From Pseudomonadota bacterium (GTDB lineage: Bacteria; Pseudomonadota; Alphaproteobacteria; Acetobacterales; Acetobacteraceae): 64,000 nt of DNA. The translations under genes and the position numbers were made by a program. Position 1 is the stretch's first letter, and every line of letters begins with the position of its first letter. The DNA is taken from positions 1 to 64,000 of the forward strand of contig JABBOH010000005.1 in the NCBI GenBank assembly GCA_019351895.1, in the 5' to 3' direction. The notes beneath the pieces are model-generated. The model saw nothing but the letters and a program-made list of their open reading frames with translations, was not told the origin of the DNA and did not search any database. Shown piece by piece: positions 44,668-53,605 of this stretch.

Positions 44668-46056
44668 TCACGCTGCCGCGACGCGGTTCCGGCCCGCTCT
44701 TTTCGCGGAGTAGAGCGCCCCATCGGCGGCGCGGATGAGATCCTCGAAACGGGCGCCCGGCGCCGCCGTGCCCACGCCGATGCTGACGGTGACCGTGGCG
44801 GCAGTAGGGCTCGCCATGTGGCCGAGGCCGAGGTCGCGAACCCCCGCGAGCACCCTCTGCGCCAGATGCTGCGTGCCGTCGAGCCCGGTTCCCGGCAGGA
44901 TCACCGCGAACTCCTCCCCGCCATAGCGCGCGGCGACATCGGTCGGGCGGCGGATCGCGGCCGCGATCGCCTGCGCCACCTGATGCAGGCAGTCGTCGCC
45001 CGCCAGATGGCCGTAGTGGTCGTTGAACAGCTTGAAGTGATCGACATCGATCAGCAGCAGGCCGGTCGGTTCCTGACGGCGCGCGGCGTCGCGCAGCGCC
45101 ACGTGCAGCTGCCGGTTGAAGTGACGGCGGTTGAACAGCTCCGTCGTCACGTCGATGGCCGCCTGCTCGGCCAGCCGCTCGTTCAGGCGGATGACGCGGG
45201 CATGGAGAAGCGTCACCTCGCGCAGAAAGACGATGAGCACCGAGACCGCGGATATCACCGAGCCGACGCGCGCCATGTACCAGCCGAGCGAGAAGCGCGC
45301 GCCCGCCTTCAGCGTCAGGATCGCGTCGACCGTCGAGGCGAGGACGGCGATGCCGAGGCCGAGGTCGAGGAGGGAGCGGCAGCGGGTGACGCGCAGCACG
45401 AGCGCGAGCGCCACGAGGTTCAGCGCCAGCACGATCCGGCCCGGCGCGGAATGCATGAGGTCGGCGTAGCTGCGGCCGTGGATCAGCGGCGGCAGCACGG
45501 CCTGGAACCGCGTGACGAGCATCTCGCAGAGGATCGCGAGCGTGATGATGCAGCCGATCATGAAGGCCGCATGGATTCTTTGCGGGCGGATGAAGCGCAG
45601 GCGGCCGAGGCGCAGGAAGGGACGTGCGCCGCGTGCCTCGCGCTGGCGCAGGATCATGGCGGCGACGATCAAGGCCGGGAAGCCGCCATGCCAGAGAACC
45701 CAGAGCCACACCGCGCTTTGCGGGCCTGCGCCGAAAAGCCCGTGCGAGGCCAGCACGCCCGGGAAGACCGTCAGCTGCCCGATGGCCAGGGCGCTGCTGA
45801 ACAAATAGGCGCCGCCGAGCCAGAGCAGATCGAACCGCCGGGACAGCGGCGCATGGGCGAACAGCAGATAGGCCGTGATCAATTCGGTCACGATCACGGC
45901 GCTGATATAGGCCGGGATGAAGGCCGGCAGCTGGTTGAGCGGGAGGTCGGCCCGGAAGAAGGTGAGCAGGCAGACGGCGCAGAGTCCGGCGGCAATCGCG
46001 AAATAGATCAGCCGGTGCCGTGCGGAGGCGATCTCCGTGCCAAAACCCTCACGCAT
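44668..46056 (-). CDS. Diguanylate cyclase with N-terminal MASE4-like membrane sensor
   Basis: A 462-residue inner-membrane protein. About eight hydrophobic segments (15-290) carry MASE4-like features (FFRADLPLNQLPAFIPAY; GGAYLFSSALAIGQLTVFPG). After a short helix (about 290-310) follows a GGDEF domain with the active-site loop ARYGGEEFAVILPG and the metal Asp in LLIDVDHFKLFNDHYGH; it should make cyclic di-GMP. No clear RxxD inhibitory site precedes GGEEF. The 139-bp upstream gap (46057-46195) is AT-rich and should hold the promoter. Confidence 0.88.
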   Translation of the reverse strand: MREGFGTEIASARHRLIYFAIAAGLCAVCLLTFFRADLPLNQLPAFIPAYISAVIVTELITAYLLFAHAPLSRRFDLLWLGGAYLFSSALAIGQLTVFPGVLASHGLFGAGPQSAVWLWVLWHGGFPALIVAAMILRQREARGARPFLRLGRLRFIRPQRIHAAFMIGCIITLAILCEMLVTRFQAVLPPLIHGRSYADLMHSAPGRIVLALNLVALALVLRVTRCRSLLDLGLGIAVLASTVDAILTLKAGARFSLGWYMARVGSVISAVSVLIVFLREVTLLHARVIRLNERLAEQAAIDVTTELFNRRHFNRQLHVALRDAARRQEPTGLLLIDVDHFKLFNDHYGHLAGDDCLHQVAQAIAAAIRRPTDVAARYGGEEFAVILPGTGLDGTQHLAQRVLAGVRDLGLGHMASPTAATVTVSIGVGTAAPGARFEDLIRAADGALYSAKRAGRNRVAAA

Positions 46057-46195
46057 TCTGTCGCGGCCGTCCCGATCACATCTGGCAGTCTGCGGCCGCC
46101 GATGCCTCGGTCGGAGGCGGGTCGGCTTGGCCCATTTGTTAGCAAATGGTTAATGTAGCGACTTTATACGCATTGCTTCTCCTTTTCGTCCCCCT

Positions 46196-47062
46196 TTAAC
46201 TGTCGGATGCGGTCCTCTCACACCGGGATGTGCGGTCGCGCGCGCGGATGGCATCGATGACCGCCTTGGCCGCTTCGATCGGACCGGCGAGGGTGCCCGT
46301 GGCGGGCGCATGCGGCGCGTCCGCGACCAGCGCCTCGTGCAGCGCCTGGAAGGCCGGATGGGCGGCCTCCGCGTCGCCGCCGTGGTGGCGCAGCCGGGGA
46401 TCGACCAGCATCCCCGCGCCCGGCCGCGTCACAGCGGGCTCAGCGAGACCTATGGCGCGGCGCAGATGGGCGATCATCGCCTCGGGGTGCGCGAACCAGC
46501 CGTCATAATCGATGACTGCCGCCACGTCGGTGCCGGTAGCCTCGATCAGCGTGATGGTGTTCGCCGCCCACAGCGCTTCGGCGAAGTCGCGGCCGAGCCG
46601 GTTCCGCCGCATCAGGGAACCGGCGACGGCGGCGGGCGCGCGGGCGGCGAGGATCGGGACGGAGGTGAGGCCGAGATCCGCGATGATGGCGCGCCAGAGC
46701 GGCAGGAAGCGCAGGCTGCGCGGGTCCTTGAAGCCCCACACGCCGCCCGCGCCGCTGACCTCGCGGTCGACGATGGCGGTCAGCCGCCGCTGCGCGGCCA
46801 AGGTCTCGGGCGCGTGCAGCCAGCCCTCGGGCAGCGGCAGCAGGCCGCCGGGGCCATGCCAGACGCGGTCGAAGCCATCGAGCAGCGCCTCCTGGATGGC
46901 GACGATCTCGGCCTGCTCCCAGTAGCCGTGACGGTTGTCGGGGGTGCGACGACGGAGCAGGGTCTCCCCGAGCGGCAGCCCTTCGGCCGCGAGCAGCCGC
47001 GCCAGCATTGAGGTGCCGCTGCGATGCATCCCGAGGATCAGGACGATCCGGCGATCGCTCAT
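46196..47062 (-). CDS. Sulfotransferase-family P-loop protein
   Basis: A 288-residue protein starting MSDRRIVLILGMHRSGTSML; the GMHRSGTS loop binds the 5'-phosphosulfate of PAPS in sulfotransferases, and the downstream GFKDPRSLRFLPLW holds the 3'-phosphate-binding Arg/Ser. It may sulfate a polysaccharide or glycan, but substrate is unknown. A TTG start at 47095 with GGTGAG upstream would add 11 residues and repeat the MSD-type start; I use the ATG. Divergent from the ThDP enzyme. Confidence 0.8.
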   Translation of the reverse strand: MSDRRIVLILGMHRSGTSMLARLLAAEGLPLGETLLRRRTPDNRHGYWEQAEIVAIQEALLDGFDRVWHGPGGLLPLPEGWLHAPETLAAQRRLTAIVDREVSGAGGVWGFKDPRSLRFLPLWRAIIADLGLTSVPILAARAPAAVAGSLMRRNRLGRDFAEALWAANTITLIEATGTDVAAVIDYDGWFAHPEAMIAHLRRAIGLAEPAVTRPGAGMLVDPRLRHHGGDAEAAHPAFQALHEALVADAPHAPATGTLAGPIEAAKAVIDAIRARDRTSRCERTASDS

Positions 47063-47122
47063 CGCCGGTTGCCGAGCCGCGCGGTCATCGCTCAAGATGG
47101 CGTCTCACCAGGAGTGGTCCGC

Positions 47123-48820
47123 ATGACGCTCGTCCCGATCACGCCTATCGACAGCGCCCGGTCGCGGCGTGGCGCGGACGTGCTGCTCGAAATCCTGCGC
47201 AGCGAGGGGTGCCGGTATATCTTCGGCAATCCCGGCACGACCGAACTGCCCCTGATGGACGCGCTGACCGGCGCGCGGGACATCGACTATATCTGGGCCC
47301 TGCAGGAGGCGAGCGCGGTCGCGATGGCGGACGGCTACGCACAGGCGGCGCGGCGGCCCGGTTTCCTCAACCTGCATACGGCGGGCGGCCTCGGCCACGG
47401 CATGGGCAATCTGCTCAACGCCCAGGTGTCGCAGACGCCGCTGGTGGTGACGGCCGGCCAGCAGGACAGCCGCCATACCATTACCGATCCACTGCTGTTC
47501 GGCGACCTCATCCAGATTGCCCGGCCGGCGGTGAAATGGGCGCAGGAAGTCGCCCATGCCGACCAGCTGCCGATCCTCGTGCGGCGCGCCTTCCATGACG
47601 CGAGCGCCGCACCGGCCGGTCCCGTGTTCCTGTCGCTGCCCATGGACGTGATGGAGGAGATGAGCGCCGTCGGCATCGCCGAGCCTTCCGTGATCGACCG
47701 CCGCACGGTCGCGGGCTCGCTCGACGAACTGGCGCGGCGTCTGGCGGGGATCGCGCCGGGCCGGTTGCTGATCATCGCCGGCGACGAGGTCTATTCCAGC
47801 GACGCGGCGGCGGAGGTGGCGACGCTCGCCGAGACGCTGGGCGCGCCGGTCTATGGTTCCTCCTGGCCGTCGCGGCTGCCGTTTCCGACGGCGCATCCGC
47901 TCTGGGCCGGGAACATGCCGAACAAGGGGCACGACATCTTTGAAAAACTCTCGCATTACGACGCCATTTTCGCCCTTGGTGGCAAATCGCTCATTACGAT
48001 TCTTTATTCCGCAGGTCCAATAATTCCCTCTGGTTGCGCGGTCTATCAGATGTCGACGGACGTGCGCGATCTCGGCCGCACCTACTCGACGCTGCTGTCG
48101 GTGGTGGGCGATATCAAGGCGTCGCTTGCCGCCATGCAGCCGTTCCTGGACCGGGCGACCGCGCCGCGCGCCGAGGCCTATGCGGCGCTGCGCGAGCAGG
48201 CGGAGCGCGACCAGGCGGCCCGGCGTCAGAGCTTGGCCGCGCGCGCCGCGTCGGAATGGGATGCGCCGGTCATCACGCCGCTGGTGGCAGCCCAGGAGGC
48301 GGCGCGCGCCATCGGACCCGACATCCACATCGTCGACGAGGCGGTGGCGACCGCGCTCCATCTGCGCGGCTTCCTCAACAGCCGCTCCTCCACGCAGTAC
48401 TCGTTCCTGCGCGGCGGCGCGCTCGGCTGGGGCATGCCGGCGGCGGTCGGCTGCTCGCTCGGGCTTGGGCGGGAGCCCGTGGTGTCACTCGTGGGCGACG
48501 GCGCCGCTCTTTACTCGCCGCAGTCGATGTGGACGGCGGCGCATGAGAAGCTGCCGGTCACCTTCGTGGTCATGAACAACCGCGAATACAACATCCTGAA
48601 GAACTTCATGAAGGGGCAGGCGAGCTACCTGTCCACGCGCAGCAACCGCTACATCGCGATGGATATCGTCGAGCCCGCGATCGACTATGTCGGCATGGCG
48701 CGGTCGATGGGCCTGCCCGCGCGACGGGTGGAACGGGCGGCGGATGTGGCGCCCGCGATCGAGGCGGGCATCGCCTCCGGGATGCCGAACCTCGTCGAGA
48801 TCATCATCGCCGCCGAATGA
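47123..48820 (+). CDS. Thiamine-diphosphate enzyme, benzoylformate decarboxylase-like
   Basis: A 565-residue ThDP enzyme with the three-domain layout of the acetolactate synthase/decarboxylase family. IFGNPGTTELPLMDAL and WALQEASAVAMADGYAQA (catalytic Glu) form the PYR domain; NLHTAGGLGHGMGNLLN has the His seen in benzoylformate decarboxylase; VGDGAALYSPQSMWTAAHEKLP with FVVMNNREYNILKNF is the ThDP/Mg2+ GDG-N motif in the PP domain. It probably decarboxylates a 2-oxo acid or forms a C-C bond. An about 110-bp segment in the middle is markedly AT-richer than the rest of the gene. Substrate unknown. Confidence 0.85.
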   Translation: MTLVPITPIDSARSRRGADVLLEILRSEGCRYIFGNPGTTELPLMDALTGARDIDYIWALQEASAVAMADGYAQAARRPGFLNLHTAGGLGHGMGNLLNAQVSQTPLVVTAGQQDSRHTITDPLLFGDLIQIARPAVKWAQEVAHADQLPILVRRAFHDASAAPAGPVFLSLPMDVMEEMSAVGIAEPSVIDRRTVAGSLDELARRLAGIAPGRLLIIAGDEVYSSDAAAEVATLAETLGAPVYGSSWPSRLPFPTAHPLWAGNMPNKGHDIFEKLSHYDAIFALGGKSLITILYSAGPIIPSGCAVYQMSTDVRDLGRTYSTLLSVVGDIKASLAAMQPFLDRATAPRAEAYAALREQAERDQAARRQSLAARAASEWDAPVITPLVAAQEAARAIGPDIHIVDEAVATALHLRGFLNSRSSTQYSFLRGGALGWGMPAAVGCSLGLGREPVVSLVGDGAALYSPQSMWTAAHEKLPVTFVVMNNREYNILKNFMKGQASYLSTRSNRYIAMDIVEPAIDYVGMARSMGLPARRVERAADVAPAIEAGIASGMPNLVEIIIAAE

Positions 48821-48862
48821 TGCGGCCTTGCCAAGGACGGCGACGATAGGGCCGGATCGAGA

Positions 48863-48884
48863 CGAGTTGCCGGCCGGCAACTCG
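48863..48884. terminator. Perfect 22-bp palindrome between convergent genes
   Basis: The arms at 48863-48873 and 48874-48884 are exact reverse complements without a spacer (each arm CGAGTTGCCGG or its complement). It lies 43 bases after the ThDP enzyme stop codon and 109 bases before the end of the convergent SIMPL gene. As RNA it can fold only with a few unpaired loop bases; there is no T-tract, so it may be a bidirectional terminator stem or a protein-binding dyad. Confidence 0.45.
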
Positions 48885-48920
48885 GGCATATCCACTGTCG
48901 TTTCGGTCTGGAACCGTTTG

Positions 48921-48941
48921 AGTTAGTTAAACTAACTTTTT
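48921..48941 (+). terminator. AT-rich hairpin with T-tract
   Basis: AGTTAGT (48921-48927) and ACTAACT (48931-48937) pair around a three-base loop, followed directly by TTTTT (48937-48941). This has the outline of an intrinsic terminator for the plus-strand ThDP gene, but the stem has little GC and would be weak. The same symmetry would also suit an operator of the MarR/TetR kind. Confidence 0.4.
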
Positions 48942-48992
48942 GGACTTGCACTTGACGCTGTCGATGAGGGTCCGATCGATCGTCCTTCGGCC

Positions 48993-49682
48993 CTATCGCG
49001 ATTCGAGCTTCGCCTCGCCCGACACCGTAGCCGAGGTCGTCACCACATCCGCCTCCGCGCTTGGCGGCGCCACCTTGGCGGGTGCGGCGGCCATCATCCG
49101 CATGACGCCGAGCGGCCTCGGCGCGGCGCCCCCATCCTCGCCGACCGTCACGCTGCGAAAGCCCCGCATCGTCAGATGCAGCAGGCCCGCCACCGTCCGG
49201 GCCCGCGCGGTGAGCAGGTCGATGGCTTTGGATATGGCCTGTTCGTATGCCTTTTCGGATTCCTGCGGCGAAAGCTGCCAGCCGAGGCCGCCGACCGCGA
49301 GGCCGTCGGTCTGCAAGGCGCCGACGAGCGCCAGCAGGCCGCCGCCGTCATGCGACCGCAGCGCCACGCCCTGGCTCGCGTGCCAGACGTCCTTCGGGTC
49401 GGTTTCGTGCCAGACGGAATACTGCGCCGTGCTGGCGGTGACGGCGCTGACCGGCTTGGCGGCCGAGAGGGCGCCCGCCACCAGCCTGTTCACCTGCTGC
49501 TGCGCGGCCGCGGCCGTCGGCGCATCAGCACTCGCGGTCAGTTGCGCCACCAACTCGTCCGGCATGGTCGTGACGCTCGCCGTCACCGAGAGGTGCAGCA
49601 GCGTGTCGGCGCGGGCCGGCACCGCGGCGAGGAGCGGCGCCCCCAGCACACCGGCGCCGAACAGGGCCGCCAGCCGTTTCAT
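48993..49682 (-). CDS. SIMPL-domain (DUF541) exported protein
   Basis: A 229-residue secreted protein. MKRLAALFGAGVLGAPLLAAVPARA is a signal peptide (residues about 1-25) with a typical ARA-D cleavage site. The mature part, TLLHLSVTASVTTMPDELVAQLTA and AQYSVWHETDPKDVWHASQGV, is the SIMPL/DUF541 fold found in bacterial periplasmic proteins of unclear function (oxidative-stress defence in E. coli YggE). It starts 7 bases downstream of the dehydrogenase gene and likely shares its mRNA. Confidence 0.82.
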   Translation of the reverse strand: MKRLAALFGAGVLGAPLLAAVPARADTLLHLSVTASVTTMPDELVAQLTASADAPTAAAAQQQVNRLVAGALSAAKPVSAVTASTAQYSVWHETDPKDVWHASQGVALRSHDGGGLLALVGALQTDGLAVGGLGWQLSPQESEKAYEQAISKAIDLLTARARTVAGLLHLTMRGFRSVTVGEDGGAAPRPLGVMRMMAAAPAKVAPPSAEADVVTTSATVSGEAKLESR

Positions 49683-49689
49683 GACGCGG

Positions 49690-52197
49690 TCAACTCCGCA
49701 GCGCGTCGTTCGCCGGGTCGAAGGGGCTGTCGGCGATGACCGTCGCGCGGTGCCGCTCGCCGAGGATCGTGACCTCCAGCGCCTGACCCAGCACGGCGAG
49801 GTCCGGCCGCACCATGGCCAGCGCCAGCGATTTCCCGACGCGCCAGCCGTAGCCGCCCGATGTCGTGCGTCCCACCAGCTCGTTCCCGACATAGATCGGC
49901 TCGGAGCCGCGTGCATCAGCGTCCGTCACGTCATGCACCTCGAGCGTCACGAAGGCATTGGCGAGCCCACGCTCCTTCCAGGCGAGCAGCGCGTCGCGCC
50001 CCCGGAAGTCGCCCTTCTTCATGGAGATGAAGCGGTCGAGCCCGGACTCATGCGCCGAATACTCGATCGACATCTCGCGCGGGATGATCTTGTAGGACTT
50101 CTCGAGCCGGAGGCTGTCCATCGTCTTGATGCCGAAGGGCTTGAGGTCGAACTCGGCCCCGGCCTCGAACAGCAGGTCGAACAGGTAGTTCTGCATCTCG
50201 ATCGGGTGATGCAGTTCCCAGCCGAGTTCGCCCACGTAGTTGACGCGCATGGCAAGCGCCGTCGCCGCACCCACCGAGATCATCCGGCCGGTGAGCCAAG
50301 GGAAGGCAGCGTTGGAGAGATCGGCCTCGGTCAGCTTCGCCAGCAGATCGCGCGCGCGCGGCCCGGCGACCACGAAGACGCCGTATTGCGTCGTCACCTT
50401 CTGCAAGGTCACGCTGCCGTCCGTCGGCAGCAGCTTCACCAGGTAATCGCTGTCGTGCCGTTCCAGCGCGCCGGCCGAGACAAGGTAGAAGCTCGACGGC
50501 CCCATGCCGAAGACCGTGAACTCGGACCGCACGCCGCCGCGGAGCGTCAGCAGGTAGGAGAGGCTGACGCGACCGGGCTTGGGCACCTTGTTGGTCAGGA
50601 TACTGTCGAGCCAGGCCGCCGCACCCGGCCCCGACACCTCGAACTTGGCGAAGGCGGTCATGTCGAGCAGGCCGACCTTCTCGTGCACGTGGCGCGCCTC
50701 GGCGCCCACGAACGCGAAGGCGTTGGAGCGGCGGAAGCTCCACTTCTCGCGGATCTTCCCGTCCGGTCCCGGCTCGGCATGGTTCTCGTTCACCAGCACG
50801 TCGGGCTTGGCAAGCTCGGCCTCCGTCAGCGCGTAGCCGGGCGGCGCGAACCAGCCCGGACGCTCCCAGCCATAGACGGTGCCGAACACGGCGCCCTTCG
50901 CGGCCATACGGTCGTAGCAGGGCGAACGCTTGAGGCCGCGCGCGGCTCCGCGCTCCTCCTCCGGGTAGTGGACGGTGAAGACCTTGGCATAGGCCTCCTC
51001 GGTCTTCTGGCGCAGGTAGCCGCGCCCGGCATAGGGGCCGAAGCGGCGCGGGTCGACGCCCATCATGTCGACCGAGGGCTCGCCCTCGACGATCCATTCG
51101 GCAAGCTGCCAGCCGGCGCCGCCGGCCGCCGTGATGCCGAAGCTGTGGCCCTCGTTGAGCCAGAAGTTGCGGAGGTTCCAGGCCGGGCCGACGATGGGGC
51201 TGCCGTCCGGCGTATAGGCGATGGCGCCGTTATAGACCTTCTTGACGCCGACCTCGCCGAAGGCCGGCACGCGGGCGATGGCGGTCTCGATATAGGGCGC
51301 GAGGCGATCCAGATCCTCCTGGAACAGCTCGTATTCGGATTGGGGCGAGGGGCCGTCCACGTAGCAGCAGGGGGCGCCGACCTCATAGGGGCCGAGCAGC
51401 AGGCCGCCGGCTTCTTCCCGCATGTACCAGGAGCTGTCGCTCTCGCGCAGCACGCCCATCTCGGGCAGGCCGCGCGCGCGCCGCTCCATGATGAGCGGGT
51501 GTTGTTCGGTCACGATATACTGGTGCTCGACCGGGATCACGGGGATGTCGAGGCCGACCATCTCGCCGGTCTTGCGGGCGAAGTTGCCGGTGGCGGAGAC
51601 GACGTGCTCGCAGGTGATCTCGCCCTTGTCGGTGGTGACGAGCCACTCGCCGTTGGGCTTCTGGGTGATGCCGGTGACGGTGGTGTTGCGGTAGATCTCG
51701 GCCCCCCGGTTGCGCGCGCCGCGGGCCATGGCCTGCGTCAGGTCGGCCGGCTGGATGTAGCCGTCTTCCTTGTGCTGGATGGCGCCGATGATGCCGTCCG
51801 TCTCCATCAGCGGCCAGATCTCCTTCACCTCGGCGGGTGTCAGGAAGTCGACGGCAACGCCGATGGTGCGCGCGATGCCGGCGTAATACTTGTACTCGTC
51901 CATCCGGTCCTGCGTGCGGGCGAGACGGATGTTGGAGACGGTGCTGAGCCCGGCATTAAGGCCGGTCTCCTCCTCCAGCGAGCGGTAGAGGTTGACCGAA
52001 TACTTGTGCAGCTGGCCGACCGAGTAGCTGAGGTTGAACAGCGGCAGCAGCCCGGCGGCATGCCAGGTGGAGCCCGAGGTCAGTTCGCGCCGTTCGATGA
52101 GGACGACATCGCTCCAGCCCTTCTTCGCCAAGTGGTAGAGCGTGCCGACGCCGACTGCGCCTCCGCCGATGACGACAACGCGCGCCTGGGTCTTCAT
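49690..52197 (-). CDS. FAD-dependent dimethylglycine/sarcosine dehydrogenase-like protein with GcvT domains
   Basis: An 835-residue fusion: N-terminal DAO FAD domain (about 1-380; VVVIGGGAVGVGTLYHLAKKG split over 8-28, TSGSTWHAAGLLP where the His is the covalent-FAD position in mammalian DMGDH), an FAO_M linker (about 385-440; GYLRQKTEEAYAKVFTVHYP), and a tetrahydrofolate-dependent aminomethyltransferase half (about 445-830; GLLDMTAFAKFEVSGPGA, RVNYVGELGWELHHP, GRTTSGGYGWRVGKSLAL). It would demethylate dimethylglycine or sarcosine and pass the methyl carbon to folate. It fits the betaine-type module at 11.8-17 kb, though it is 33 kb away. Confidence 0.9.
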   Translation of the reverse strand: MKTQARVVVIGGGAVGVGTLYHLAKKGWSDVVLIERRELTSGSTWHAAGLLPLFNLSYSVGQLHKYSVNLYRSLEEETGLNAGLSTVSNIRLARTQDRMDEYKYYAGIARTIGVAVDFLTPAEVKEIWPLMETDGIIGAIQHKEDGYIQPADLTQAMARGARNRGAEIYRNTTVTGITQKPNGEWLVTTDKGEITCEHVVSATGNFARKTGEMVGLDIPVIPVEHQYIVTEQHPLIMERRARGLPEMGVLRESDSSWYMREEAGGLLLGPYEVGAPCCYVDGPSPQSEYELFQEDLDRLAPYIETAIARVPAFGEVGVKKVYNGAIAYTPDGSPIVGPAWNLRNFWLNEGHSFGITAAGGAGWQLAEWIVEGEPSVDMMGVDPRRFGPYAGRGYLRQKTEEAYAKVFTVHYPEEERGAARGLKRSPCYDRMAAKGAVFGTVYGWERPGWFAPPGYALTEAELAKPDVLVNENHAEPGPDGKIREKWSFRRSNAFAFVGAEARHVHEKVGLLDMTAFAKFEVSGPGAAAWLDSILTNKVPKPGRVSLSYLLTLRGGVRSEFTVFGMGPSSFYLVSAGALERHDSDYLVKLLPTDGSVTLQKVTTQYGVFVVAGPRARDLLAKLTEADLSNAAFPWLTGRMISVGAATALAMRVNYVGELGWELHHPIEMQNYLFDLLFEAGAEFDLKPFGIKTMDSLRLEKSYKIIPREMSIEYSAHESGLDRFISMKKGDFRGRDALLAWKERGLANAFVTLEVHDVTDADARGSEPIYVGNELVGRTTSGGYGWRVGKSLALAMVRPDLAVLGQALEVTILGERHRATVIADSPFDPANDALRS

Positions 52198-52389
52198 GCG
52201 GATACCTTATCGGGCCGTGGGATGGTGGCCGCAGGATAGGGAGTGGGGGGCCTGAGGCAACAGAAGCTTTTCGCCGGGCGATTTGAAGGTTTGCGCCCTT
52301 GGTGACCGGACCATCCCGGCCAATGTGACGGGCTCCGGCCTTAGCGGGCCAATAGTCACGGGGCCACACGGCCGTTGAAGGTGAACAGC

Positions 52390-52848
52390 ATGCTTAAGTC
52401 GCTTCTGATGGGGTTGGTCGGCGGACAGCGGTCCATGACGCCTCTGGCCGTGGTTTCCGTCGCGGCCGCGCGTGGCCGCCTGCCCGCGAGGGACGGGGCG
52501 ACCGGTATCCTGGGCCATCCGGCGGTCGTTGCCGCGGCCTTGGCCCTGGCGGCCGGGGAATTGGCGGGCGACAAGATGAAGTCGGCGCCCGACCGCATCA
52601 TCCCCATCGGGCTCGCGGCGCGTGCCGTGACCTCCGGCATCGCCGGCGCGGCGCTTGCGCCATCCGACCGGCGCTGGCTCGGCGCGGCGGTGGGGAGCGC
52701 GACGGCGGTCGCCGCTTCGTTCATCGGCTGGCGCGCCCGGGCGGCTTCCATGCCGCGCTATGGTCAGACGCGCACGGGCCTCATCGAGGACGCGATCGTG
52801 ATCGCGAGCGCCATTGCCATCATGCGCGGGTCCAACTCCACGCGGTAG
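52390..52848 (+). CDS. DUF4126-family membrane protein
   Basis: A 152-residue small membrane protein: MLKSLLMGLVGGQRSMTPLA start, then three to four hydrophobic segments (PAVVAAALALAAGELAG; RIIPIGLAARAVTSGIAGAALA; WLGAAVGSATAVAASFIGW; AIVIASAIAIM). The glycine-rich RSMTPLA motif is typical of DUF4126, for which no function is known. GAAGGTG six bases before the ATG supports 52390 over the upstream TTG and GTG. Confidence 0.7.
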   Translation: MLKSLLMGLVGGQRSMTPLAVVSVAAARGRLPARDGATGILGHPAVVAAALALAAGELAGDKMKSAPDRIIPIGLAARAVTSGIAGAALAPSDRRWLGAAVGSATAVAASFIGWRARAASMPRYGQTRTGLIEDAIVIASAIAIMRGSNSTR

Positions 52849-53119
52849 CCACAGCCCTTGTGTCCGCACGAGGATGTTTTGATCGAGCAACTCATCACGC
52901 TAACCTTATCCCTGGAAGTTGCCACGCGGGTTGTTCGAGGCTTTCTCAGCGCGACATGGGGAGCGGGGCGTTGCCCGCGCTTGCCATCCGGAGATGATCC
53001 GGGACGGAACCGGTTGCCGCCTCGCGAACCGGCTCGCGCGTCCGGACGGCATCCTTTTCCATTCCGATCGATCGATTGAGGGCGCCTTGGAACTTCCATA
53101 GGAAGAAGGAGAGAAGTCG

Positions 53120-53605
53120 ATGAAGTCCTTGTATCTTGCCGGTGCGGCGCTCCTTCTCACCGTAGGGGTCGCCACCGCGCAGACGCCCGCCACCACCGAT
53201 CACGCGCATGGCGGGAACGGAAGCAGCGGCACCGCGAGCGCGGCGCGCGCCGAGGGGCAGGTTCACATGAGCGAAGGCGACATCAAGACCATTCTGAAGA
53301 ACGAAGGCTATTCCGGCGTCAGCCACATCCGGAAGAAGAACAACGACTACATCGCCGATGCGAAACGCTACGGGAGCCAGGTGAAAAACCTGAAGATCTC
53401 GCAGACGACAGGGATGATCGAGAACCAGCGCAAGCTGTCGCACAGCCAGGTCGAGTCTCTGCTCAAAAAGAACGGCTACTCGGACATCCGCGACATCACG
53501 ACGAACGGTAACACGATCACCGCCAAGGCCAGGTGGAACCACCATCAGCGGACTGTTCACATCCAGGCCAGGACGGCGAGCATCGTGGCCGATACCGGCC
53601 AGTGA
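53120..53605 (+). CDS. Exported protein with tandem PepSY-like modules
   Basis: A 161-residue protein with a signal peptide (MKSLYLAGAALLLTVGVATAQ). The mature region has an unstructured start rich in Thr/Gly/His and then two similar modules, about 50-100 (MSEGDIKTILKNEGYSGVSH) and about 105-155 (LSHSQVESLLKKNGYSDIRD), each a helix followed by a beta hairpin as in PepSY domains. Such modules may inhibit proteases or bind in the periplasm. AGAAGGAGAG upstream is a strong ribosome site. Function unknown. The 271-bp upstream region shows no gene. Confidence 0.72.
   Translation: MKSLYLAGAALLLTVGVATAQTPATTDHAHGGNGSSGTASAARAEGQVHMSEGDIKTILKNEGYSGVSHIRKKNNDYIADAKRYGSQVKNLKISQTTGMIENQRKLSHSQVESLLKKNGYSDIRDITTNGNTITAKARWNHHQRTVHIQARTASIVADTGQ

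Noticed and set aside
48940-52239. Very long plus-strand open frame (about 1,100 codons) opposite the dimethylglycine dehydrogenase-like gene
   Set aside because: Antisense shadow of GC-rich coding; its sequence has no recognisable domain and lies wholly opposite genes with clear families.
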